Below, piece after piece: positions 10,755-22,803 of a stretch of DNA of 64,000 bases. Each line of letters begins with the position of its first letter. The first letter of the stretch is position 1. The translations under genes and the position numbers were made by a program. Below the pieces are notes generated by a model. The model was given only the letters and a program-made list of their open reading frames with translations. It searched no databases and was not told the origin of the DNA. The DNA is from Limanda limanda (lineage: Eukaryota; Chordata; Actinopteri; Pleuronectiformes; Pleuronectidae): the NCBI RefSeq assembly GCF_963576545.1, contig NW_026870601.1, positions 248,001-312,000 on the forward strand. Reading direction: 5' to 3'.

Positions 10755-12519
10755 AGTAGGCTCTACCCCCACTAAATGGGGTAGCGCACATCGATCGGTA
10801 CCATCCTTGAGCTTCTCCGACTTTCGGAAGGGTTAGGGTTAGGGATGAAAGCACATAGGAGAAAGAGATATTCTTGAATAACTTTTTTTGTGAAGGTCGG
10901 AGAGACTTGCAAGTAGGCTCTACCCCCACTAAATGGGGTAGCGCGCATCGATCGGTACCATCCTTGAGCTTCTCCGACTTTCGGAAGGGTTAGGGTTAGG
11001 GTTAGGGATGAAAGCACATAGGAGAAAGAGATATTCTTGAATAACTTTTTTTGTGAAGGTCGGAGAGACTTGCAAGTAGGCTCTACCCCCACTAAATAGG
11101 GTAGCGCGCATCGATCGGTACCATCCTTGAGCTTCTCCGACTTTCGGAAGGGTTAGGGTTAGGGTTAGGGATGAAAGCACATAGGAGAAAGAGATATTCT
11201 TGAATAACTTTTTTTTTGAAGGTCGGAGAGACTTGGAAAGTGGTTGCATCTGGACTAATTTGGGTCCTGCGGATCGATTGGTACCATCCCCGAGCTTGTA
11301 CGACCTTCGGAAGAGGTCGACCGACGAAATTCCCCCAAATCTGAGGAGATATTCTTGAATAACTTTTTTTGTGAAGGTCGGAGAGACTTGCAAGTAGGCT
11401 CTACCCCCACTAAATGGGGTAGCGCACATCGATCGGTACCATCCTTGAGCTTCTCCGACTTTCGGAAGGGTTAGGGTTAGGGTTAGGGATGAAAGCACAT
11501 AGGAGAAAGAGATATTCTTGAATAACTTTTTTTGTGAAGGTCGGAGAGACTTGCAAGTAGGCTCTACCCCCACTAAATGGGGTAGCGCGCATCGATCGGT
11601 ACCATCCTTGAGCTTCTCCGACTTTCGGAAGGGTTAGGGTTAGGGTTAGGGATGAAAGCACATAGGAGAAAGAGATATTCTTGAATAACTTTTTTTGTGA
11701 AGGTCGGAGAGACTTGCAAGTAGGCTCTACCCCCACTAAATGGGGTAGCGCGCATCGATCGGTACCATCCTTGAGCTTCTCCGACTTTCGGAAGGGTTAG
11801 GGTTAGGGTTAGGGATGAAAGCACATAGGAGAAAGAGATATTCTTGAATAACTTTTTTGGTGAAGGTCGGAGAGACTTGCAAGTAGGCTCTACCCCCACT
11901 AAATGGGGTAGCGCGCATCGATCGGTACCATCCTTGAGCTTCTCCGACTTTCGGAAGGGTTAGGGTTAGGGTTAGGGATGAAAGCACATAGGAGAAAGAG
12001 ATATTCTTGAATAACTTTTTTTGTGAAGGTCGGAGAGACTTGGAAAGTGGTTGCATCTGGACTAATTTGGGTCCTGCGGATCGATTGGTACCATCCCCGA
12101 GCTTGTACGACCTTCGGAAGAGGTCGACCGACGAAATTCCCCCAAATCTGAGGAGATATTCTTGAATAACTTTTTTTGTGAAGGTCGGAGAGACTTGCAA
12201 GTAGGCTCTACCCCCACTAAATGGGGTAGCGCGCATCGATCGGTACCATCCTTGAGCTTCTCCGACTTTCGGAAGGGTTAGGGTTAGGGTTAGGGATGAA
12301 AGCACATAGGAGAAAGAGATATTCTTGAATAACTTTTTTTGTGAAGGTCGGAGAGACTTGCAAGTAGGCTCTACCCCCACTAAATGGGGTAGCGCGCATC
12401 GATCGGTACCATCCTTGAGCTTCTCCGACTTTCGGAAGGGTTAGGGTTAGGGATGAAAGCACATAGGAGAAAGAGATATTCTTGAATAACTTTTTTTGTG
12501 AAGGTCGGAGAGACTTGGA
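9956..12519 (+). repeat. 2.57-kb duplicated segment, left copy
   Basis: Its partner is 16519-19094. Shared markers are GAATTAC in the first B, GGGGTTG in the next A, AAATAGGG at 10437 (17000) and 11075 (17644), CTTCGAAAG in B 10600 (17163), GCGCAC in 10755 and 11393, and the T-tract change to TTTTTTGG at the end of A 11719 (18288). It overlaps the block duplicated at 12520, so three segments share the part from 9956 to 10754. Confidence 0.87.
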
Positions 12520-14763
12520 AAGTGGTTGCATCTGGACTAATTTGGGTCCTGCGGATCGATTGGTACCATCCCCGAGCTTGTACGACCTTCGGAAGAGGTC
12601 GACCGACGAAATTCCCCCAAATCTGAGGAGATATTCTTGAATAACTTTTTTTGTGAAGGTCGGAGAGACTTGCAAGTAGGCTCTACCCCCACTAAATGGG
12701 GTTGCGCGCATCGATCGGTACCATCCTTGAGCTTCTCCGACTTTCGGAAGGGTTAGGGTTAGGGTTAGGGATGAAAGCACATAGGAGAAAGAGATATTCT
12801 TGAATAACTTTTTTTGTGAAGGTCGGAGAGACTTGCAAGTAGGCTCTACCCCCACTAAATGGGGTAGCGCGCATCGATCGGTACCATCCTTGAGCTTCTC
12901 CGACTTTCGGAAGGGTTAGGGTTAGGGTTAGGGATGAAAGCACATAGGAGAAAGAGATATTCTTGAATAACTTTTTTTGTGAAGGTCGGAGAGACTTGGA
13001 AAGTGGTTGCATCTGGACTAATTTGGGTCCTGCGGATCGATTGGTACCATCCCCGAGCTTGTACGACCTTCGGAAGAGGTCGACCGACGAAATTCCCCCA
13101 AATCTGAGGAGATATTCTTGAATTACTTTTTTTGTGAAGGTCGGAGAGACTTGCAAGTAGGCTCTACCCCCACTAAATGGGGTTGCGCGCATCGATCGGT
13201 ACCATCCTTGAGCTTCTCCGACTTTCGGAAGGGTTAGGGTTAGGGTTAGGGATGAAAGCACATAGGAGAAAGAGATATTCTTGAATAACTTTTTTTGTGA
13301 AGGTCGGAGAGACTTGCAAGTAGGCTCTACCCCCACTAAATGGGGTAGCGCGCATCGATCGGTACCATCCTTGAGCTTCTCCGACTTTCGGAAGGGTTAG
13401 GGTTAGGGTTAGGGATGAAAGCACATAGGAGAAAGAGATATTCTTGAATAACTTTTTTTGTGAAGGTCGGAGAGACTTGCAAGTAGGCTCTACCCCCACT
13501 AAATGGGGTAGCGCGCATCGATCGGTACCATCCTTGAGCTTCTCCGACTTTCGGAAGGGTTAGGGTTAGGGTTAGGGATGAAAGCACATAGGAGAAAGAG
13601 ATATTCTTGAATAACTTTTTTTGTGAAGGTCGGAGAGACTTGCAAGTAGGCTCTACCCCCACTAAATGGGGTAGCGCGCATCGATCAGTAAAATCCTTGA
13701 GCTTCTCCGACTTTCGGAAGGGTTAGGGTTAGGGTTAGGGATGAAAGCACATAGGAGAAAGAGATATTCTTGAATAACTTTTTTTGTGAAGGTCGGAGAG
13801 ACTTGCAAGTACGCTCTACCCCCACTAAATGGGGTAGCGCGCATCGATCGGTACCATCCTTGAGCTTCTCCGACTTTCGGAAGGGTTAGGGTTAGGGTTA
13901 GGGATGAAAGCACATAGGAGAAAGAGATATTCTTGAATAACTTTTTTTGTGAAGGTCGGAGAGACTTGGAAAGTGGTTGCATCTGGACTAATTTGGGTCC
14001 TGCGGATCGATTGGTACCATCCCCGAGCTTGTACGACCTTCGGAAGAGGTCGACCGACGAAATTCCCCCAAATCTGAGGAGATATTCTTGAATTACTTTT
14101 TTTGTGAAGGTCGGAGAGACTTGCAAGTAGGCTCTACCCCCACTAAATGGGGTTGCGCGCATCGATCGGTACCATCCTTGAGCTTCTCCGACTTTCGGAA
14201 GGGTTAGGGTTAGGGATGAAAGCACATAGGAGAAAGAGATATTCTTGAATAACTTTTTTTGTGAAGGTCGGAGAGACTTGCAAGTAGGCTCTACCCCCAC
14301 TAAATGGGGTAGCGCGCATCGATCGGTACCATCCTTGAGCTTCTCCGACTTTCGGAAGGGTTAGGGTTAGGGTTAGGGATGAAAGCACATAGGAGAAAGA
14401 GATATTCTTGAATAACTTTTTTTGTGAAGGTCGGAGAGACTTGCAAGTAGGCTCTACCCCCACTAAATAGGGTAGCGCGCATCGATCGGTACCATCCTTG
14501 AGCTTCTCCGACTTTCGGAAGGGTTAGGGTTAGGGTTAGGGATGAAAGCACATAGGAGAAAGAGATATTCTTGAATAACTTTTTTTGTGAAGGTCGGAGA
14601 GACTTGGAAAGTGGTTGCATCTGGACTAATTTGGGTCCTGCGGATCGATTGGTACCATCCCCGAGCTTGTACGACCTTCGAAAGAGGTCGACCGACGAAA
14701 TTCCCCCAAATCTGAGGAGATATTCTTGAATAACTTTTTTTGTGAAGGTCGGAGAGACTTGCA
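12520..14763 (+). repeat. 2.24-kb duplicated segment, right copy
   Basis: This is the partner of 8505-10754, six bases shorter because A copy 14126 has one telomeric hexamer fewer. It adds private changes near 13690 (GTAAAATCC for GTACCATCC), 13812 (GTACGCTCT for GTAGGCTCT) and 14290. Confidence 0.85.
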
Positions 14764-16999
14764 AGTAGGCTCTACCCCCACTAAATAGGGTAGCGCGCAT
14801 CGATCGGTACCATCCTTGAGCTTCTCCGACTTTCGGAAGGGTTAGGGTTAGGGTTAGGGATGAAAGCACATAGGAGAAAGAGATATTCTTGAATAACTTT
14901 TTTTGTGAAGGTCGGAGAGACTTGGAAAGTGGTTGCATCTGGACTAATTTGGGTCCTGCGGATCGATTGGTACCATCCCCGAGCTTGTACGACCTTCGGA
15001 AGAGGTCGACCGACGAAATTCCCCCAAATCTGAGGAGATATTCTTGAATAACTTTTTTTGTGAAGGTCGGAGAGACTTGCAAGTAGGCTCTACCCCCACT
15101 AAATGGGGTAGCGCACATCGATCGGTACCATCCTTGAGCTTCTCCGACTTTCGGAAGGGTTAGGGTTAGGGATGAAAGCACATAGGAGAAAGAGATATTC
15201 TTGAATAACTTTTTTTGTGAAGGTCGGAGAGACTTGCAAGTAGGCTCTACCCCCACTAAATGGGGTAGCGCACATCGATCGGTACCATCCTTGAGCTTCT
15301 CCGACTTTCGGAAGGGTTAGGGTTAGGGTTAGGGATGAAAGCACATAGGAGAAAGAGATATTCTTGAATAACTTTTTTTGTGAAGGTCGGAGAGACTTGG
15401 AAAGTGGTTGCATCTGGACTAATTTGGGTCCTGCGGATCGATTGGTACCATCCCCGAGCTTGTACGACCTTCGGAAGAGGTCGACCGACGAAATTCCCCC
15501 AAATCTGAGGAGATATTCTTGAATAACTTTTTTTGTGAAGGTCGGAGAGACTTGCAAGTAGGCTCTACCCCCACTAAATGGGGTAGCGCGCATCGATCGG
15601 TACCATCCTTGAGCTTCTCCGACTTTCGGAAGGGTTAGGGTTAGGGTTAGGGATGAAAGCACATAGGAGAAAGAGATATTCTTGAATAACTTTTTTTGTG
15701 AAGGTCGGAGAGACTTGGAAAGTGGTTGCATCTGGACTAATTTGGGTCCTGCGGATCGATTGGTACCATCTCCGAGCTTGTACGACCTTCGGAAGAGGTC
15801 GACCGACGAAATTCCCCCAAATCTGAGGAGATATTCTTGAATAACTTTTTTTGTGAAGGTCGGAGAGACTTGCAAGTAGGCTCTACCCCCACTAAATGGG
15901 GTAGCGCGCATCGATCGGTACCATCCTTGAGCTTCTCCGACTTTCGGAAGGGTTAGGGTTAGGGTTAGGGATGAAAGCACATAGGAGAAAGAGATATTCT
16001 TGAATAACTTTTTTTGTGAAGGTCGGAGAGACTTGAAAAGTGGTTGCATCTGGACTAATTTGGGTCCTGCGGATCGATTGGTACCATCCCCGAGCTTGTA
16101 CGACCTTCGGAAGAGGTCGACCGACGAAATTCCCCCAAATCTGAGGAGATATTCTTGAATAACTTTTTTTGTGAAGGTCGGAGAGACTTGCAAGTAGGCT
16201 CTACCCCCACTAAATGGGGTTGCGCGCATCGATCGGTACCATCCTTGAGCTTCTCCGACTTTCGGAAGGGTTAGGGTTAGGGTTAGGGATGAAAGCACAT
16301 AGGAGAAAGAGATATTCTTGAATAACTTTTTTTGTGAAGGTCGGAGAGACTTGCAAGTAGGCTCTACCCCCACTAAATGGGGTAGCGCGCATCGATCGGT
16401 ACCATCCTTGAGCTTCTCCGACTTTCGGAAGGGTTAGGGTTAGGGTTAGGGATGAAAGCACATAGGAGAAAGAGATATTCTTGAATAACTTTTTTTGTGA
16501 AGGTCGGAGAGACTTGGAAAGTGGTTGCATCTGGACTAATTTGGGTCCTACGGATCGATTGGTACCATCCCCGAGCTTGTACGACCTTCGGAAGAGGTCG
16601 ACCGACGAAATTCCCCCAAATCTGAGGAGATATTCTTGAATTACTTTTTTTGTGAAGGTCGGAGAGACTTGCAAGTAGGCTCTACCCCCACTAAATGGGG
16701 TTGCGCGCATCGATCGGTACCATCCTTGAGCTTCTCCGACTTTCGGAAGGGTTAGGGTTAGGGTTAGGGATGAAAGCACATAGGAGAAAGAGATATTCTT
16801 GAATAACTTTTTTTGTGAAGGTCGGAGAGACTTGCAAGTAGGCTCTACCCCCACTAAATGGGGTAGCGCGCATCGATCGGTACCATCCTTGAGCTTCTCC
16901 GACTTTCGGAAGGGTTAGGGTTAGGGTTAGGGATGAAAGCACATAGGAGAAAGAGATATTCTTGAATAACTTTTTTTGTGAAGGTCGGAGAGACTTGCA
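14764..16999 (+). repeat. 2.24-kb duplicated segment, right copy
   Basis: This is the partner of 1932-4167, with the same monomer order and marker variants. It breaks off where B 4168 would correspond to A 17000. Its right part, from 16519, also belongs to a second duplication with 9956, so it is a junction of two older blocks. Confidence 0.85.
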
Positions 17000-19094
17000 A
17001 GTAGGCTCTACCCCCACTAAATAGGGTAGCGCGCATCGATCGGTACCATCCTTGAGCTTCTCCGACTTTCGGAAGGGTTAGGGTTAGGGTTAGGGATGAA
17101 AGCACATAGGAGAAAGAGATATTCTTGAATAACTTTTTTTGTGAAGGTCGGAGAGACTTGGAAAGTGGTTGCATCTGGACTAATTTGGGTCCTGCGGATC
17201 GATTGGTACCATCCCCGAGCTTGTACGACCTTCGAAAGAGGTCGACCGACGAAATTCCCCCAAATCTGAGGAGATATTCTTGAATAACTTTTTTTGTGAA
17301 GGTCGGAGAGACTTGCAAGTAGGCTCTACCCCCACTAAATGGGGTAGCGCACATCGATCGGTACCATCCTTGAGCTTCTCCGACTTTCGGAAGGGTTAGG
17401 GTTAGGGTTAGGGATGAAAGCACATAGGAGAAAGAGATATTCTTGAATAACTTTTTTTGTGAAGGTCGGAGAGACTTGCAAGTAGGCTCTACCCCCACTA
17501 AATGGGGTAGCGCGCATCGATCGGTACCATCCTTGAGCTTCTCCGACTTTCGGAAGGGTTAGGGTTAGGGTTAGGGATGAAAGCACATAGGAGAAAGAGA
17601 TATTCTTGAATAACTTTTTTTGTGAAGGTCGGAGAGACTTGCAAGTAGGCTCTACCCCCACTAAATAGGGTAGCGCGCATCGATCGGTACCATCCTTGAG
17701 CTTCTCCGACTTTCGGAAGGGTTAGGGTTAGGGTTAGGGATGAAAGCACATAGGAGAAAGAGATATTCTTGAATAACTTTTTTTGTGAAGGTCGGAGAGA
17801 CTTGGAAAGTGGTTGCATCTGGACTAATTTGGGTCCTGCGGATCGATTGGTACCATCCCCGAGCTTGTACGACCTTCGGAAGAGGTCGACCGACGAAATT
17901 CCCCCAAATCTGAGGAGATATTCTTGAATAACTTTTTTTGTGAAGGTCGGAGAGACTTGCAAGTAGGCTCTACCCCCACTAAATGGGGTAGCGCACATCG
18001 ATCGGTACCATCCTTGAGCTTCTCCGACTTTCGGAAGGGTTAGGGTTAGGGTTAGGGATGAAAGCACATAGGAGAAAGAGATATTCTTGAATAACTTTTT
18101 TTGTGAAGGTCGGAGAGACTTGCAAGTAGGCTCTACCCCCACTAAATGGGGTAGCGCGCATCGATCGGTACCATCCTTGAGCTTCTCCGACTTTCGGAAG
18201 GGTTAGGGTTAGGGTTAGGGATGAAAGCACATAGGAGAAAGAGATATTCTTGAATAACTTTTTTTGTGAAGGTCGGAGAGACTTGCAAGTAGGCTCTACC
18301 CCCACTAAATGGGGTAGCGCGCATCGATCGGTACCATCCTTGAGCTTCTCCGACTTTCGGAAGGGTTAGGGTTAGGGTTAGGGATGAAAGCACATAGGAG
18401 AAAGAGATATTCTTGAATAACTTTTTTGGTGAAGGTCGGAGAGACTTGCAAGTAGGCTCTACCCCCACTAAATGGGGTAGCGCGCATCGATCGGTACCAT
18501 CCTTGAGCTTCTCCGACTTTCGGAAGGGTTAGGGTTAGGGTTAGGGATGAAAGCACATAGGAGAAAGAGATATTCTTGAATAACTTTTTTTGTGAAGGTC
18601 GGAGAGACTTGGAAAGTGGTTGCATCTGGACTAATTTGGGTCCTGCGGATCGATTGGTACCATCCCCGAGCTTGTACGACCTTCGGAAGAGGTCGACCGA
18701 CGAAATTCCCCCAAATCTGAGGAGATATTCTTGAATAACTTTTTTTGTGAAGGTCGGAGAGACTTGCAAGTAGGCTCTACCCCCACTAAATGGGGTAGCG
18801 CGCATCGATCGGTACCATCCTTGAGCTTCTCCGACTTTCGGAAGGGTTAGGGTTAGGGTTAGGGATGAAAGCACATAGGAGAAAGAGATATTCTTGAATA
18901 ACTTTTTTTGTGAAGGTCGGAGAGACTTGCAAGTAGGCTCTACCCCCACTAAATGGGGTAGCGCGCATCGATCGGTACCATCCTTGAGCTTCTCCGACTT
19001 TCGGAAGGGTTAGGGTTAGGGTTAGGGATGAAAGCACATAGGAGAAAGAGATATTCTTGAATAACTTTTTTTGTGAAGGTCGGAGAGACTTGCA
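16519..19094 (+). repeat. 2.58-kb duplicated segment, right copy
   Basis: This is the partner of 9956-12519, longer by exactly 12 bp because the two hexamer-deleted A copies of the left block (10755, 12363) have full length here (17318, 18932). The T-tract change in 18288 is shared, so the duplication followed that mutation. Confidence 0.87.
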
Positions 19095-20545
19095 AGTAGG
19101 CTCTACCCCCACTAAATAGGGTAGCGCGCATCGATCGGTACCATCCTTGAGCTTCTCCGACTTTCGGAAGGGTTAGGGTTAGGGTTAGGGATGAAAGCAC
19201 ATAGGAGAAAGAGATATTCTTGAATAACTTTTTTTGTGAAGGTCGGAGAGACTTGGAAAGTGGTTGCATCTGGACTAATTTGGGTCCTGCGGATCGATTG
19301 GTACCATCCCCGAGCTTGTACGACCTTCGGAAGAGGTCGACCGACGAAATTCCCCCAAATCTGAGGAGATATTCTTGAATAACTTTTTTTGTGAAGGTCG
19401 GAGAGACTTGCAAGTAGGCTCTACCCCCACTAAATGGGGTAGCGCGCATCGATCGGTACCATCCTTGAGCTTCTCCGACTTTCGGAAGGGTTAGGGTTAG
19501 GGTTAGGGATGAAAGCACATAGGAGAAAGAGATATTCTTGAATAACTTTTTTTGTGAAGGTCGGAGAGACTTGCAAGTAGGCTCTACCCCCACTAAATGG
19601 GGTAGCGCGCATCGATCTGTACCATCCTTGAGCTTCTCCGACTTTCGGAAGGGTTAGGGTTAGGGTTAGGGATGAAAGCACATAGGAGAAAGAGATATTC
19701 TTGAATAACTTTTTTTGTGAAGGTCGGAGAGACTTGCAAGTAGGCTCTACCCCCACTAAATAGGGTAGCGCGCATCGATCGGTACCATCCTTGAGCTTCT
19801 CCGACTTTCGGAAGGGTTAGGGTTAGGGTTAGGGATGAAAGCACATAGGAGAAAGAGATATTCTTGAATAACTTTTTTTGTGAAGGTCGGAGAGACTTGG
19901 AAAGTGGTTGCATCTGGACTAATTTGGGTCCTGCGGATCGATTGGTACCATCCCCGAGCTTGTACGACCTTCGGAAGAGGTCGACCGACGAAATTCCCCC
20001 AAATCTGAGGAGATATTCTTGAATAACTTTTTTTGTGAAGGTCGGAGAGACTTGCAAGTAGGCTCTACCCCCACTAAATGGGGTAGCGCACATCGATCGG
20101 TACCATCCTTGAGCTTCTCCGACTTTCGGAAGGGTTAGGGTTAGGGTTAGGGATGAAAGCACATAGGAGAAAGAGATATTCTTGAATAACTTTTTTTGTG
20201 AAGGTCGGAGAGACTTGCAAGTAGGCTCTACCCCCACTAAATGGGGTAGCGCGCATCGATCGGAACCATCCTTGAGCTTCTCCGACTTTCGGAAGGGTTA
20301 GGGTTAGGGTTAGGGATGAAAGCACATAGGAGAAAGAGATATTCTTGAATAACTTTTTTAGTGAAGGTCGGAGAGACTTGCAAGTAGGCTCTACCCCCAC
20401 TAAATAGGGTAGCGCACATCGATCGGTACCATCCTTGAGCTTCTCCGACTTTCGGAAGGGTTAGGGTTAGGGTTAGGGATGAAAGCACATAGGAGAAAGA
20501 GATATTCTTGAATAACTTTTTTTGTGAAGGTCGGAGAGACTTGGA
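19095..20545 (+). repeat. 1.45-kb duplicated segment with 2,258-bp offset, left copy
   Basis: The order A-B-A-A-A-B-A-A-A recurs at 21353-22803. Diagnostic shared changes are AAATAGGG in 19095, 19739 and 20383, GATCGGAACC in 20220 (22478), and a T-tract change to TTTTTTAG at the end of the same copies. The left copy has GATCTGTACC in 19576, which the right copy lacks. Confidence 0.85.
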
Positions 20546-21352
20546 AAGTGGTTGCATCTGGACTAATTTGGGTCCTGCGGATCGATTGGTACCATCCCCG
20601 AGCTTGTACGACCTTCGGAAGAGGTCGACCGACGAAATTCCCCCAAATCTGAGGAGATATTCTTGAATAACTTTTTTTGTGAAGGTCGGAGAGACTTGCA
20701 AGTAGGCTCTACCCCCACTAAATGGGGTAGCGCACATCGATCGGTACCATCCTTGAGCTTCTCCGACTTTCGGAAGGGTTAGGGTTAGGGTTAGGGATGA
20801 AAGCACATAGGAGAAAGAGATATTCTTGAATAACTTTTTTTGTGAAGGTCGGAGAGACTTGCAAGTAGGCTCTACCCCCACTAAATGGGGTAGCGCACAT
20901 CGATCGGTACCATCTTTGAGCTTCTCCGACTTTCGGAAGGGTTAGGGTTAGGGTTAGGGATGAAAGCACATAGGAGAAAGAGATATTCTTGAATAACTTT
21001 TTTTGTGAAGGTCGGAGAGACTTGCAAGTAGGCTCTACCCCCACTAAATGGGGTAGCGCGCATCGATCGGTACCATCCTTGAGCTTCTCCGACTTTTGGA
21101 AGGGTTAGGGTTAGGGTTAGGGATGAAAGCACATAGGAGAAAGAGATATTCTTGAATAACTTTTTTTGTGAAGGTCGGAGAGACTTGCAAGTAGGCTCTA
21201 CCCCCACTAAATGGGGTAGCGCGCATCGATCGGTACCATCCTTGAGCTTCTCCGACTTTCGGAAGGGTTAGGGTTAGGGTTAGGGATGAAAGCACATAGG
21301 AGAAAGAGATATTCTTGAATAACTTTTTTTGTGAAGGTCGGAGAGACTTGCA

Positions 21353-22803
21353 AGTAGGCTCTACCCCCACTAAATAGGGTAGCGCGCATCGATCGGTACC
21401 ATCCTTGAGCTTCTCCGACTTTCAAAAGGGTTAGGGTTAGGGTTAGGGATGAAAGCACATAGGAGAAAGAGATATTCTTGAATAACTTTTTTTGTGAAGG
21501 TCGGAGAGACTTGGAAAGTGGTTGCATCTGGACTAATTTGGGTCCTGCAGATCGATTGGTACCATCCCCGAGCTTTTACGACCTTCGGAAGAGGTCGACC
21601 GACGAAATTCCCCCAAATCTGAGGAGATATTCTTGAATAACTTTTTTTGTGAAGGTCGGAGAGACTTGCAAGTAGGCTCTACCCCCACTAAATGGGGTAG
21701 CGCACATCGATCGGTACCATCCTTGAGCTTCTCCGACTTTCGGAAGGGTTAGGGTTAGGGTTAGGGATGAAAGCACATAGGAGAAAGAGATATTCTTGAA
21801 TAACTTTTTTTGTGAAGGTCGGAGAGACTTGCAAGTAGGCTCTACCCCCACTAAATGGGGTAGCGCGCATCGATCGGTACCATCCTTGAGCTTCTCCGAC
21901 TTTCGGAAGGGTTAGGGTTAGGGTTAGGGATGAAAGCACATAGGAGAAAGAGATATTCTTGAATAACTTTTTTTGTGAAGGTCGGAAATACTTGCAAGTA
22001 GGCTCTACCCCCACTAAATAGGGTAGCGCGCATCGATCGGTACCATCCTTGAGCTTCTCCGACTTTCGAAAGGGTTAGGGTTAGGGTTAGGGATGAAAGC
22101 ACATAGGAGAAAGAGATATTCTTGAATAACTTTTTTTGTGAAGGTCGGAGAGACTTGGAAAGTGGTTGCATCTGGACTAATTTGGGTCCTGCGGATCGAT
22201 TGGTACCATCCCCGAGCTTGTACGACCTTCGGAAGAGGTCGACCGACGAAATTCCCCCAAATCTGAGGAGATATTCTTGAATAACTTTTTTTGTGAAGGT
22301 CGGAGAGACTTGCAAGTAGGCTCTACCCCCACTAAATGGGGTAGCGCACATCGATCGGTACCATCCTTGAGCTTCTCCGACTTTCGGAAGGGTTAGGGTT
22401 AGGGTTAGGGATGAAAGCACATAGGAGAAAGAGATATTCTTGAATAACTTTTTTTGTGAAGGTCGGAGAGACTTGCAAGTAGGCTCTACCCCCACTAAAT
22501 GGGGTAGCGCGCATCGATCGGAACCATCCTTGAGCTTCTCCGACTTTCGGAAGGGTTAGGGTTAGGGTTAGGGATGAAAGCACATAGGAGAAAGAGATAT
22601 TCTTGAATAACTTTTTTAGTGAAGGTCGGAGAGACTTGCAAGTAGGCTCTACCCCCACTAAATAGGGTAGCGCGCATCGATCGGTACCATCCTTGAGCTT
22701 CTCCGACTTTCGGAAGGGTTAGGGTTAGGGTTAGGGATGAAAGCACATAGGAGAAAGAGATATTCTTGAATAACTTTTTTTGTGAAGGTCGGAGAGACTT
22801 GCA
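21353..22803 (+). repeat. 1.45-kb duplicated segment, right copy
   Basis: This is the partner of 19095-20545. Private changes include TTTCAAAAGGG in copy 21353, GAGCTTTTACG in B 21516, and GGAAATACTTG at the end of copy 21834. The segment between the partners, 20546-21352, is ordinary B plus five A copies. Confidence 0.85.
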
